A program made the position numbers and the translations under genes. 64,000 nucleotides of DNA from assembly GCA_031552845.1 (NCBI GenBank), contig JAVBMC010000028.1:124001-188000 (forward strand). Direction: 5' to 3'. This DNA comes from JAVBMC01 sp031552845 (GTDB lineage Bacteria > Verrucomicrobiota > Kiritimatiellia > RFP12 > DVOR01). The notes below the pieces were generated by a model that did not search any database, was not told the origin of the DNA, and saw nothing but the letters and a program-made list of their open reading frames with translations. Positions 54,742 through 63,674 of this stretch are shown here, one piece after another. Each line of letters begins with the position of its first letter. The first letter of the stretch is position 1.

Positions 54742-56991
54742 TTATTCGTCGTCGTCATCCAAAAAGCCGGACAGCATTTCTTTCGCGGCATTTGCCGGAC
54801 GCGCAGCCATCGGCTGAATCACCACTGTCCGCTCCTGGCCCATACGTGAAATCCTTACAGTGACCGGTGCTTTCAACTCGCCTAATTCCGCCAAGCACTC
54901 CGCAGGCGTAAAGACTTTCTTTTCGCCAACCGCGATGATCAGCTCGTAAGGCTTGATACCGGCCAATGCTGCCGATGTGCCTTGACGTACTTGACGCACC
55001 ACCACGCCCGGCGCGGCCTTGTCAACATTGAGATAACGCCGCACCTCAAACGTCAACGCTCCTAATTTCAATCCACCCGCCTTCCAATCCAACGCACGGC
55101 TGGTGCCGAAGGATTCCGGCGCGGCTTCGACCGTGAGCTCTTTGAGCACCCGTTTGCCGGCAACCCAGAACTCCGCCGTGAGTTTGGTGCCGATACCGAC
55201 GTGCTCCGTCAGATAACGCCGCACATTCGTTTTCAGCGGCGGCCAAGGCGCAGGCATGCGGTCGAAATACATCAAGGGCATCTTGTCCATATCACTCCAC
55301 GAGAAGGCGCGGTCGGAGAAACTATAGTCGGAATCTTTCGCCATCACATCAATCGGGAGCGTCCGCCCCTCCGGCAGAATCCGCGTGAATATCCAGTTCG
55401 ATTCAATCCCGGCGCGTGCCGCCGGTGAATCGGGATAGACTTGCGTCACCAGCCCACCGATTTTACCATACTTAGTTGCACCGGAAACTTTTTGCGCCTC
55501 AGCTAACGCCGGGTCCATGACCTGTAAATCAATCCCCAGCCAACCCAAGCGGCCCTCATCCGCCTCACTCAGCGGCACCCAGGCTGTTTTTACATCTGCC
55601 GGCGCCGGTTCGGCCAATGCGGCCACCGCATCGGCTAAGAAGCACATCGGATCTCTCGACGATCTGTACGTATAGGCTGACATTTCATCGCTTTCTGTTC
55701 TGCGCAGGCGCAATGGCAGCCAGCTGCAGCGCCCATTCAACGCAAATAGGATATTGCCGCGTCCCAGATATTTTGCAGTCAGATTGCCGCGCCACCCCGG
55801 AGTGATTTCCGAGATGCGCGTGCGATGAATCCGCACCTCATACTCTCCTGAAGTCACAACCTCAATCGACAGCAAATGTTGAAGCTCCTGCAAGCCCTGC
55901 TTGCCGCCGTCCAAGGGCGCTACAGCCTCCGGATAAGCTTGGGGCAGTTCGACAACCACGGCATGCGCCGCCTGCAATGCGCAAACAAAGCGCCCCTCGA
56001 CGGTCTTGCCATCCGCCAAAGTCACCCGTATCGACTCCAAGCGGGCGATCTGCTCATAGGTCAAATCACAAGGCACCAACAGCCGCTGAGGCCGCAAAAA
56101 TACGCCGACAGCACTCACCTCTAATTCATTGGCTGATTCATTATTCCGACTCGAATACGAATACCGCCGCGTTGTCTCTGAGCCCGCTTCCGACTTCGGT
56201 GCGCGTAAACCAAACGTCACCGGCCTGAATGATTTTTTGAACTGCGTTAATATTTTGGCCTCCTCCGCAGCCAGCTCCTGGGGGGAGAGTCCGGCCCAAT
56301 CTTCCGGCTTGGCAGACTTGGCCGACAAATCGCCCTCGGCAAACGGCATGCTAGTCGCATAGCCAAAGACCGCTCCTTTTTCATCCAGCAACTGTGCGAT
56401 AGACGGCAGGGCGACGATCCGCTGGCCATCGGCTGTCACTTGCAGGAAATCCGTCTGCTGTGCGGTTTTTGCGCAGAGCGTATCCATCGCATTCCGGCTC
56501 GCTACCGCCACCACGCATCCCGTGCTGGCGCCCGCCGGCGGTGCGCTAAACGCCTTTGCGCTGAACGGCCGCTCCAGTTTCAGCAGCATGGCGTCCTGTT
56601 TCAAACAAATCCGCTCCACAACAGCTGGGATACGCTCGCCGCCGCGTTCGACCATTATGGATGGCATCTCGCCCACCCGCAGCAAAGGATCAGCCATCAC
56701 GACACGATCCGGCGCAAATAAAAACCCGGACACCTGCAGCGGCACCTCCATCCCCAATATCCGCTCATGACTGCTGCCATGCACACGCCCGCAATTCGGG
56801 CAGCGTTCGCCGGGATACTCCGAGAGCGGCTCCTCCCACGTCTCCAGCACCGGCTTAATAGAAACCGTCACCAACGACTGCGCCGCAACCGCGCGCAAAT
56901 CCGGCTCTGCTCCCTGCACGCTCCATGCCACCAAAGCCATCACGCCCCATAAGTACAGAGAGGGACTTTTTGCTAAACGGATTTGTTTCAT
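54742..56991 (-). CDS. exported degenerate trypsin-fold protein with two PDZ domains (paralogue B)
   Basis: 749 residues, start 56991 after AAAAGGAGAC. Co-linear with the gene at 52393 along its whole length: signal peptide (MKQIRLAKSPSLYLWGVMAL), FLFAPDRVVMADPLLRVGEM where an active enzyme would have its His, DAMLLKLERPFSAKAFSAPP, LLDEKGAVFGYATSMPF in place of GNSGG, then PDZ (LGWLGIDLQVMDPALAEAQK...SPAARAGIESNWIFTRI) and PDZ (APGVVVRQVRQGTSAALAGI). Unlike paralogue A it has CPNCGRVHG near the N-terminus and an acidic tail FLDDDDE. It is higher in GC than A. 21 bp separate it from the active protease gene upstream. Confidence 0.75.
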   Translation of the reverse strand: MKQIRLAKSPSLYLWGVMALVAWSVQGAEPDLRAVAAQSLVTVSIKPVLETWEEPLSEYPGERCPNCGRVHGSSHERILGMEVPLQVSGFLFAPDRVVMADPLLRVGEMPSIMVERGGERIPAVVERICLKQDAMLLKLERPFSAKAFSAPPAGASTGCVVAVASRNAMDTLCAKTAQQTDFLQVTADGQRIVALPSIAQLLDEKGAVFGYATSMPFAEGDLSAKSAKPEDWAGLSPQELAAEEAKILTQFKKSFRPVTFGLRAPKSEAGSETTRRYSYSSRNNESANELEVSAVGVFLRPQRLLVPCDLTYEQIARLESIRVTLADGKTVEGRFVCALQAAHAVVVELPQAYPEAVAPLDGGKQGLQELQHLLSIEVVTSGEYEVRIHRTRISEITPGWRGNLTAKYLGRGNILFALNGRCSWLPLRLRRTESDEMSAYTYRSSRDPMCFLADAVAALAEPAPADVKTAWVPLSEADEGRLGWLGIDLQVMDPALAEAQKVSGATKYGKIGGLVTQVYPDSPAARAGIESNWIFTRILPEGRTLPIDVMAKDSDYSFSDRAFSWSDMDKMPLMYFDRMPAPWPPLKTNVRRYLTEHVGIGTKLTAEFWVAGKRVLKELTVEAAPESFGTSRALDWKAGGLKLGALTFEVRRYLNVDKAAPGVVVRQVRQGTSAALAGIKPYELIIAVGEKKVFTPAECLAELGELKAPVTVRISRMGQERTVVIQPMAARPANAAKEMLSGFLDDDDE

Positions 56992-57012
56992 CTATGCGTC
57001 TCCTTTTACTGC

Positions 57013-58350
57013 TTACTGTTCATAATCACGAGTAAAGTCCAGCATCACCAAACGGTTCTGTCCATTACGCAAAACGTTGAACATCGATTTGCGTGATGCA
57101 GCCTCATTCTTCATCGCCAGCTCCCACGCCGCCGTCAAATCCTCAATCGTCTTCACCGGCGCGTTATTCACCTTCAAAATAATATCGCCCCTCCTCAACC
57201 CCGCCGTATCGGCATTCCCCGGGTCCGCCATGCCAAACACATACACCCCCTCCGTACGGTGAAAATGCAGCTCCGGCGTTTCAAAACGATTGATCGACTT
57301 CGCCGTCAAATCCCACCGCGCAAACACCTTCTCCTTACCCTCAACATCACCCTTCGCTTGAGGCGAAACCACTATCGTCTGCTCCGCATCACCCCGCACG
57401 ATTTCAAAGCTCAAACCCTTCTCGCCCGACAGCGATCCCAACCGCCGCCGCAACGCCGGCAAGTCCTCATCCGTCACCCCATTAAACACCTCGCCATTCA
57501 CCCGCACAATCCGATCGCCCGACAACAGCCCCGCCCGCGCCGCCGGACTCTTCTGCAACACCTCCGCCACCAACACCCCATTCGTCGCCGGCGAATACAT
57601 ATTCTTGTTAAAATCCCTCAACGGCTGAAACCGCAGCCCGCACCACGACCAATTCACCCGCCCATGCTCACGCAGCTGCGCCAACACCAGCTGCGCCTCA
57701 TCCGCCGGAATAGCAAACCCGAAATTCGCCGTCCAGAACATCGACCCCAACGCATTGATTCCCACCACCTCGCCCAACGTATTCACCAGCGGCCCGCCCG
57801 AGTTCCCCGGCCCGATCGACGCATCCGTCTGCAGCCACAACACATACTCGCTATGCTCCTCCAAATACCGCCGCGCACACGAAATTGTCCCAAACGTCAA
57901 CGACCGGCTCAAACCCCACGGCGCCCCCAACGCGATTACGAAATCCCCCTCCGACATCGTTCCCGACGGCCCAAACACCGCAAACGGTACCTTCACCCCC
58001 TCTGGCAGACGCAGCCTGCACAACGCCAAATCCATATCCTTATCCATCCCCAAACAATCCGCATCAAAGTGCCGCCCATCCGACAACAAACACCGGATCG
58101 ACCGCGCCTTATCCACCACATGCGCATTCGTCAGGAACTCCCCCTCTGCATTGATGATAAACGCGCTCCCCGCCACCTCGCGCGCCTGTTCGCGTCCCCC
58201 CTTAAAATCATCCGAGACGCACTTCAAATATAATACCGCCGGCTGCACCCGGCTCTTCGCCACAGCAATCACCTCCCGAAAATCACGGCTCTCCGCAGCA
58301 GCTGCAACAAACGCCCCCAACACCACCAACAACCCCAAGCACTTCCGCAT
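57013..58350 (-). CDS. HtrA/Deg-type periplasmic serine protease
   Basis: 445 residues. Start 58350 is chosen because GGGAGG lies 7 bases upstream of it and would touch an ATG at 58356. Signal peptide (MRKCLGLLVVLGAFVAAAAE). The catalytic triad is intact: His77 (TNAHVVD), Asp107 (DMDLALCRL) and Ser184 (GPGNSGGPLVN). Two PDZ domains follow (SPAARAGLLSGDRIVRVNGEVF; GNADTAGLRRGDIILKVNNAPV). Degrades or chaperones misfolded envelope proteins in this family. It heads a three-gene unit with two degenerate paralogues and has a promoter at 58397. Confidence 0.92.
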   Translation of the reverse strand: MRKCLGLLVVLGAFVAAAAESRDFREVIAVAKSRVQPAVLYLKCVSDDFKGGREQAREVAGSAFIINAEGEFLTNAHVVDKARSIRCLLSDGRHFDADCLGMDKDMDLALCRLRLPEGVKVPFAVFGPSGTMSEGDFVIALGAPWGLSRSLTFGTISCARRYLEEHSEYVLWLQTDASIGPGNSGGPLVNTLGEVVGINALGSMFWTANFGFAIPADEAQLVLAQLREHGRVNWSWCGLRFQPLRDFNKNMYSPATNGVLVAEVLQKSPAARAGLLSGDRIVRVNGEVFNGVTDEDLPALRRRLGSLSGEKGLSFEIVRGDAEQTIVVSPQAKGDVEGKEKVFARWDLTAKSINRFETPELHFHRTEGVYVFGMADPGNADTAGLRRGDIILKVNNAPVKTIEDLTAAWELAMKNEAASRKSMFNVLRNGQNRLVMLDFTRDYEQ

Positions 58351-58396
58351 GACCATCCTCCCTTTCGACGAATCCTGTCTCACTCAGATATAATCA

Positions 58397-58425
58397 ACTA
58401 TACCACAACCCCCGCCGCAAGTCTA
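58397..58425 (-). promoter_or_regulatory. promoter of the HtrA-type gene cluster
   Basis: Minus strand TAGACT, 17 bases, TATAGT, 46 bases before the start codon. Confidence 0.5.
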
Positions 58426-58474
58426 CCACATTTTTCCTTTTACCAACAACGCTGCCATTTCCTTGTCACAGGGC

Positions 58475-59353
58475 TTATGGCTTCTTTGCATACTTTGCAC
58501 GATAATCAATCACCAGTGAGGCGAGCGTATCGATTATTTGTGCCAGCTCGGACTCATCAAATATGATAGGGGCAAGCGTTCCAAAGCTGTCTTGCCCGAA
58601 GAAGTCTGTCGTTGAAACCGTGTAACAGAAAATTTCGGCAGGAGCCGTCGTCACAGGTTTTTGTCCGTTCAACTCAAACAATAGACTCTCGTATTTACGA
58701 CGACGTCCGGGGGGAAGAATGGTAAGAGGTTCATTTGTCGCTTGCGGTATCTGGAACTCTGTCACATCCAGTAATCCTGCTTTCATGGCGCGTTCTTGAA
58801 GCTTTAGCAGTTTTGAAAAGTAGCCTTTACGGATAGCCAATCCTTCCGGTAAATCCATTAACTGCATTGCAATTTTACGCGCAACATCGGCACGGCGTTC
58901 GGTGAACACCTCCTTGAGTTGTTCGTGTGTATCCGGAGGTGGAGCTTCATCACTGGAGGAATATTCTCCACTAGCATAACGTCGAGAGAAACACCACGCG
59001 GATGCCGCACAACTCCAGTTAAGGGCGGTCATCTCTGACGATGGAGCCAGATATGGTTCAACTTGTCTCAACTGATATCTTTTTGCTGCCTCATAAGCTT
59101 CTGCGGCAGTTTCTCCCCACTTCCGATAAATCGGAAGCAACGCCGCTGACGCCTCCACCACTCGTGCGGAGGCAGGGAGTACATTAGAACACGTCGGACA
59201 TGTCCCTGTATACCACACAGCAAACTCCCTGTTGTTTTCATCGGTTGCCGTAGCCGGTTCGTCGGCTAAATTAAACGGTGCTCCCTCCAACTCCACCAAC
59301 ACCTTCCGTTCACAGGCGCTACACGCATAAGCAATTCCGTAAACTTTCGTCAT
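58475..59353 (-). CDS. zinc-ribbon protein of unknown function, 292 residues
   Basis: Not recognised as a family. Two cysteine pairs near the N-terminus (CSACERK, about 11-14; CPTCSN, about 52-55) form a zinc ribbon. The rest is soluble and mainly helical, with KEVFTERRADVARKIAMQLMDLPEGLAIRKGYFSKLLKLQERA as its most regular part and no membrane segment. A clear promoter (59375) and GAGAGGAAA support the start. Base composition is more A/T-rich than the neighbours. The third palindrome array stands about 220 bp upstream. Confidence 0.7.
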   Translation of the reverse strand: MTKVYGIAYACSACERKVLVELEGAPFNLADEPATATDENNREFAVWYTGTCPTCSNVLPASARVVEASAALLPIYRKWGETAAEAYEAAKRYQLRQVEPYLAPSSEMTALNWSCAASAWCFSRRYASGEYSSSDEAPPPDTHEQLKEVFTERRADVARKIAMQLMDLPEGLAIRKGYFSKLLKLQERAMKAGLLDVTEFQIPQATNEPLTILPPGRRRKYESLLFELNGQKPVTTAPAEIFCYTVSTTDFFGQDSFGTLAPIIFDESELAQIIDTLASLVIDYRAKYAKKP

Positions 59354-59374
59354 GGGTTTCCTCTCATGCCTTGG

Positions 59375-59403
59375 ATATTACTCCATTTCTGCAGGCTTAG
59401 CAA
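59375..59403 (-). promoter_or_regulatory. promoter of the zinc-ribbon gene
   Basis: Minus strand TTGCTA, 17 bases, TAATAT, 21 bases before the start codon. Confidence 0.55.
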
Positions 59404-59494
59404 GCCCAAAGCGTCGAGGGGGTTTCTTTTTAGGACATTAGAGGCGCAATCACGCTTTGCGCAGAAATTTTTACGGCAGCAGATATATTCTTCT

Positions 59495-59535
59495 CACGGG
59501 CTTGCAAGCCCGTGTTCGCGGGGTTTGAAGCCCGC
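59495..59535. repeat. pair of adjacent palindromes
   Basis: A perfect 20-bp palindrome, CACGGGCTTGCAAGCCCGTG (59495-59514), is followed 3 bp later by GCGGG-GTTTGAAG-CCCGC (59518-59535). They share a GGGCTT/AAGCCC core, so this resembles a REP-type doublet. Confidence 0.55.
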
Positions 59536-59572
59536 AGTTATGTTATACGTGTCAGCATGCTGTGCGACAGGT

Positions 59573-59645
59573 GTGATCGTACGCGATTACGGGCGTGATC
59601 GTTTATAACTACACGTGTAATCGTATATGATTATGGACGTAATCG
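59573..59645. repeat. array of four 22-bp palindromic units
   Basis: GTRATCG begins at 59573, 59595, 59617 and 59639, exactly 22 bp apart. Units 1 and 3 read as palindromes of the type CGTRATCG-N4-YGATTAYG; units 2 and 4 keep only the left arm well. A worn fifth unit may start at 59551. It lies between the groEL terminator and the promoter of the zinc-ribbon gene. Confidence 0.8.
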
Positions 59646-59680
59646 CGACAAAATATACCAAGTATACAAAGTAGATAATA

Positions 59681-59710
59681 AAAAAAGCCCCGGGCAACCG
59701 GGGCTTTTTT
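59681..59710. terminator. terminator after groEL
   Basis: AGCCCCGG-GCAA-CCGGGGCT flanked by A6 and T6, symmetrical and so functional in both directions; 21 bp after the groEL stop. Confidence 0.92.
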
Positions 59711-59730
59711 GTGGCATTGCTGCCGTGGGA

Positions 59731-61356
59731 TTACATTCCCATACCGTCCATACCGCCGGCGGGCATCGGCGGATCCTTCTTCTCGGGGATCTCGGTGACC
59801 ATGCATTCGGTGGTGAGGAGCAGGCCTGCAATCGAGGCGGCGTTCTGCAGGGCAGAGCGGGTCACCTTGGCAGGATCAAGCACGCCGGCTTTGACGAGGT
59901 CGACGTATTCGCCAGTGGCCACGTTGTAACCGTTGGTACCTTTGCTGTTCTTGACGTTCTCGATGATGAGCGCGGCTTCAAGGCCGGCGTTGATCACGAG
60001 CTGACGCAGAGGCGCTTCGAGCGCACGGCGCACGATGCACAGGCCGACCTTCTCATCGCCGCTGAGTTCCGCCTTATCAAGGGCGGCCTGACAGCGGATG
60101 AGGGCGACGCCGCCGCCGGGAACGATGCCTTCTTCAACCGCCGCACGGGTGGCGTGGAGGGCGTCGTCGACGCGGTCCTTCTTCTCCTTCATTGCGGCCT
60201 CGGTGGGCGCGCCGACTTTGATGACGGCTACGCCGCCGGCGAGCTTGGCCAGGCGTTCCTGGAGTTTCTCGCGGTCGTAATCGGAGGTGGTCTCTTCAAT
60301 CTGGCGCTTGATCTGTGCGACGCGGCCTTGAATGTCGGAGGTCTTGCCGGCGCCTTCGACGATCGTGGTGGATTCCTTGTCGATGACGATGCGCTTGGCC
60401 TTGCCGAGGTCTTCAACCTTGACGTTCTCGAGCTTGATGCCGAGGTCTTCGGTGATGAGTTTGCCGCCGGTGAGGACTGCAATGTCTTCGAGCATGGCTT
60501 TGCGGCGGTCGCCGAAGCCGGGTGCCTTGACGGCAGCGATGTTGAGCGTGCCGCGCAGCTTGTTCACGACGAGGGTCGCGAGGGCTTCGCCTTCGACGTC
60601 CTCAGCGATGATCAGCAGGGGCTTGCCGCTCTTGGCGACGCCTTGCAGCAGCGGGAGCAGGTCGTTAAGGTTGGTCACCTTCTTCTCGTAGATGAGGACG
60701 TAGGGATTCTCGAGCACGCACTCCATCGCTTCCGCATTGGTCACGAAGTAGGGCGAGAGGTAACCCTTATCGAACTGCATGCCTTCGACAACGTCGAGGG
60801 TGGTTTCGATGGTCTTGGCCTCTTCAACCGTGATGGTGCCGTCTTTGCCGACCTTGTCCATTGCCTCGGCGATGATCTCGCCGATTTCGCTTTCGCCGTT
60901 GGCGGAGATGGTGGCGACCTGGGCGATTTCGGCCGGGTCTTTCACCTTCTTGGACTGCTTGGCAATGGCTTCAGCGACGAGCTTGGTCGCCTTGTCAATG
61001 CCGCGCTTGAGAGCCTGCGGGTTAGCGCCAGCGGTGATGTTCTTGAGGCCTTCGCGGTAGATGGCCTCGGCCAGGATGGTGGCCGTGGTGGTGCCGTCAC
61101 CGGCGATGTCGCTGGTCTTGCTGGCGACTTCACGAACCATCTGCGCGCCCATGTTTTCAAAGGGATCTGCAAACTCGATTTCCTTGGCGACGGAGACGCC
61201 GTCCTTGGTGATCGCGGGGGACCCGAACTTCTTGTCCAGAATCACGTTGCGGCCGCACGGCCCGAGGGTCGTGGCGACAGCGCGGGTGAGCTTGGAGATG
61301 CCGCCGAGGATCGCCTGACGGGCCTCGGTATCGTACTTCAACTGCTTAGCTGACAT
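59731..61356 (-). CDS. groL: chaperonin GroEL (60 kDa)
   Basis: ATP-driven folding chamber. The 541-residue protein has TLGPCGRNVILDKKFGSPAITKDGVSVA near the start, the ATP site GDGTTTATILAEAI, and the apical and hinge signatures (AAVEEGIVPGGGVALIR). It ends in a GGM-type tail (PPMPAGGMDGMGM). AAAGGAAT precedes ATG 61356. groES is 21 bp upstream. Confidence 0.98.
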   Translation of the reverse strand: MSAKQLKYDTEARQAILGGISKLTRAVATTLGPCGRNVILDKKFGSPAITKDGVSVAKEIEFADPFENMGAQMVREVASKTSDIAGDGTTTATILAEAIYREGLKNITAGANPQALKRGIDKATKLVAEAIAKQSKKVKDPAEIAQVATISANGESEIGEIIAEAMDKVGKDGTITVEEAKTIETTLDVVEGMQFDKGYLSPYFVTNAEAMECVLENPYVLIYEKKVTNLNDLLPLLQGVAKSGKPLLIIAEDVEGEALATLVVNKLRGTLNIAAVKAPGFGDRRKAMLEDIAVLTGGKLITEDLGIKLENVKVEDLGKAKRIVIDKESTTIVEGAGKTSDIQGRVAQIKRQIEETTSDYDREKLQERLAKLAGGVAVIKVGAPTEAAMKEKKDRVDDALHATRAAVEEGIVPGGGVALIRCQAALDKAELSGDEKVGLCIVRRALEAPLRQLVINAGLEAALIIENVKNSKGTNGYNVATGEYVDLVKAGVLDPAKVTRSALQNAASIAGLLLTTECMVTEIPEKKDPPMPAGGMDGMGM

Positions 61357-61377
61357 TCTTTATTCCTTTCGTAAACG

Positions 61378-61671
61378 TTACTTGCCGACCACGCCGAGGA
61401 GGTCTTCCTCGCGGACGAGCTGATACTCTTTGCCGTCAATCTTGATCTCGGTGCCGCCGTACTTGGGCAGCAGGACCACGTCACCGACTTTGACGTCGAA
61501 TGACATTTCCTTGCCGTCCTCATCGCGCTTGATGCCGAGGGCAATGACTTTGCCTTCCATCGGTTTTTCCTTGGCGGTGTCGGGAATGATGATCCCGCCT
61601 TTGGACACTTCTTTCTCTTCGATAGGCTCCACGAGGACGCGGGCACCGAGAGGTCTAATCTTACTAGCCAT
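61378..61671 (-). CDS. groS: co-chaperonin GroES (10 kDa)
   Basis: Heptameric lid of GroEL. The 97-residue protein has RPLGARVLVEPIEEKEVSKGGIIIPDTAKEKP (the mobile loop) and VGDVVLLPKYGGTEIKIDGKEYQLVREEDLLGVV. CAAGGAG precedes the start. It follows dnaK after 63 bp without a visible promoter of its own. Confidence 0.97.
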   Translation of the reverse strand: MASKIRPLGARVLVEPIEEKEVSKGGIIIPDTAKEKPMEGKVIALGIKRDEDGKEMSFDVKVGDVVLLPKYGGTEIKIDGKEYQLVREEDLLGVVGK

Positions 61672-61704
61672 GTGTTACTCCTTGGTTGTTAAGTTTGGTT
61701 TCAG

Positions 61705-61722
61705 GCCGGGGCGAACCCCGGC
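61705..61722 (-). promoter_or_regulatory. hairpin between dnaK and groES
   Basis: Minus strand GCCGGGG-TTCG-CCCCGGC, a stable 7-bp stem with a TTCG loop and no T run. It could stabilise or process the operon mRNA, or attenuate transcription weakly. Confidence 0.5.
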
Positions 61723-61734
61723 ATAAATGGGTTG

Positions 61735-63630
61735 TTATTCGACGACTTCGGCATCGACCACGCCGTCGTCCTTCTTGTTATCGGACGGAGGCGGCTGCTG
61801 TTGGCCTGCGTCAGCACCGGGCTGGGCGCCAGCGGCGCCGCCTTGCTGATACATGCCTTGAGCGGCAGTCTGCATCAAGCCGGTAAGAGCCTCCTGCTTC
61901 GCCTTGATGGCGTCGATGTCGCTGCCCTTGAGGGCTTCCTTAAGATCATTGATTGCGGCTTCGACAGGCGCCTTCTGCTCCGCGGGAATCTTATCGCCGT
62001 TATCCTTCAGCAGTTTCTCAGCCTGATAGGCCATGTTCTCTGCTTGGTTGCGGGTTTCGACTTCGTCGCGCTTCTTGGCGTCTTCCGAGGCGTGAGCTTC
62101 GGCATCCTTGCGCATCTTCTCGATCTCCTCCTTCGAGAGACCGCTCGAGGCAGTGATGGTGATCTTCTGCTCCTTGCCGGTGCCGAGATCCTTAGCCGTA
62201 ACGTTCAAAATACCGTTGGCGTCGAGGTCAAACGTAACTTCAACCTGCGGCACGCCGCGCGCTGCCGGCGGAATGCCGTCGAGGCGGAAGAGTCCGATGC
62301 GCTTGTTGTCCGTAGCCATCTTACGCTCGCCTTGCAGGACGTTGATTTCGACCGAGGGTTGGTTGTCCGCTGCAGTTGAGAAAATCTCGCTCTTCTTGCA
62401 AGGGATGGTCGTATTGCGCTCAATCAACGGAGTCGCGATGCCGCCGAGGGTCTCGATGCCGAGCGTGAGCGGAGTCACGTCGAGCAGGAGGACGTCCTTC
62501 ACGTCGCCCTTTAAGATACCGCCTTGGATGCCGGCACCGATGGCGACGACCTCGTCCGGGTTCACACCCTTGTGGGGTTCTTTGCCGAAGAGCTCCTTGG
62601 CCTTTTCCTGCAAGCGCGGCATGCGGGTCTGGCCGCCGACCAAGACGACTTCGTCAACGGTACTTAAACCGGCATCCTTCATGCAGTTTTTGCACGGTGC
62701 AGCGGTACGCTCGACGAGCGGATCCACAAGCTGTTCGAGCTTAGCGCGCGTCAGCGTCACGGTCAAGTGCTTCGGCCCGGAGGCGTCGGCGGTAATAAAG
62801 GGGAGGTTGATCTCCGAGGACTGCGCGGACGAAAGCTCGCACTTGGCCTTTTCTGCGGCCTCTTTCAGGCGCTGCAGGGCCATCATATCCTTGGAAAGGT
62901 CAATGCCGTTTTCTTTGCGGAACTCCTCGTTCAGCCAGTTCATCACGGCTTGGTCGAGGTCATCGCCGCCGAGATGGGTGTCGCCGTTGGTGGCCTTCAC
63001 CTCAAATACGCCGTCGCCGATGTCGAGCACGGAAATATCGAACGTACCGCCGCCGAAGTCGTAAACAGCAATCTTCTCGTCTTTCTTCTTATCAAGGCCG
63101 TAAGCCAGCGAAGCCGCGGTTGGCTCGTTGATAATACGCAATACTTCCAAACCCGCTATACGCCCGGCGTCCTTAGTGGCCTGACGTTGCGAGTCGTTGA
63201 AGTAAGCCGGCACGGTAATCACGGCCTGCGTGATGGTTTCGCCCAAGAAAGCCTCTGCGTCGGCCTTCAGCTTCTGAAGGATCATCGCGGAGATTTCCGG
63301 CGGGGAATAAGTCTTGTCGGCCACCTTGATGTGCGCGTCGCCGTTGGATGCCTTCACAACATCATACGGAACCATCGTCATCTCTTGAGCCATTTCGTCA
63401 TAACGGCGGCCCATGAAGCGCTTGACGGAATAAATCGTCTGCTTCGGGTTCGTCACAGCCTGACGCTTAGCGGCTTGCCCCACGAGGCGCTCGCCATTCT
63501 TCGCAAATGCAACAATCGACGGAGTCGTCCGCATGCCCTCGGCATTCGGGATGACAACCGGTTCGCCGCCCTCCATGACGGCCATACAGGAATTCGTGGT
63601 TCCTAAGTCGATACCTAAAATTTTAGCCAT
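61735..63630 (-). CDS. dnaK: chaperone protein DnaK (Hsp70)
   Basis: 631 residues from ATG 63630 (GAGGAT upstream; an ATG 5 codons earlier is less well placed). Starts MAKILGIDLGTTNSC. It has the ATPase motifs VYDFGGGTFDISVLDIG and VVLVGGQTRMPRLQ, the linker-substrate domain start DVLLLDVTPLTLGIETLGG, a helical lid, and the C-terminal tail KKDDGVVDAEVVE. It lacks grpE and dnaJ neighbours and is instead followed by groES-groEL. Confidence 0.98.
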   Translation of the reverse strand: MAKILGIDLGTTNSCMAVMEGGEPVVIPNAEGMRTTPSIVAFAKNGERLVGQAAKRQAVTNPKQTIYSVKRFMGRRYDEMAQEMTMVPYDVVKASNGDAHIKVADKTYSPPEISAMILQKLKADAEAFLGETITQAVITVPAYFNDSQRQATKDAGRIAGLEVLRIINEPTAASLAYGLDKKKDEKIAVYDFGGGTFDISVLDIGDGVFEVKATNGDTHLGGDDLDQAVMNWLNEEFRKENGIDLSKDMMALQRLKEAAEKAKCELSSAQSSEINLPFITADASGPKHLTVTLTRAKLEQLVDPLVERTAAPCKNCMKDAGLSTVDEVVLVGGQTRMPRLQEKAKELFGKEPHKGVNPDEVVAIGAGIQGGILKGDVKDVLLLDVTPLTLGIETLGGIATPLIERNTTIPCKKSEIFSTAADNQPSVEINVLQGERKMATDNKRIGLFRLDGIPPAARGVPQVEVTFDLDANGILNVTAKDLGTGKEQKITITASSGLSKEEIEKMRKDAEAHASEDAKKRDEVETRNQAENMAYQAEKLLKDNGDKIPAEQKAPVEAAINDLKEALKGSDIDAIKAKQEALTGLMQTAAQGMYQQGGAAGAQPGADAGQQQPPPSDNKKDDGVVDAEVVE

Positions 63631-63649
63631 ATTCGTAATCCTCATTTCT

Positions 63650-63668
63650 GTGGCACATCGTGCGCCAC
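63650..63668. promoter_or_regulatory. palindrome at the dnaK transcription start
   Basis: GTGGCACATCGTGCGCCAC: arms GTGGC/GCCAC with CAC/GTG inside. It lies just downstream of the -10, where a repressor would block transcription. It is not the CIRCE sequence bound by HrcA. Related GTGYGCCA words occur at 63782, 63795 and 63830. Confidence 0.45.
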
Positions 63669-63674
63669 GCCTAT

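Noticed and set aside
59725..61353. 542-residue plus-strand open frame.
   Set aside because: It is the exact antisense of groEL, a common artefact of codon bias.
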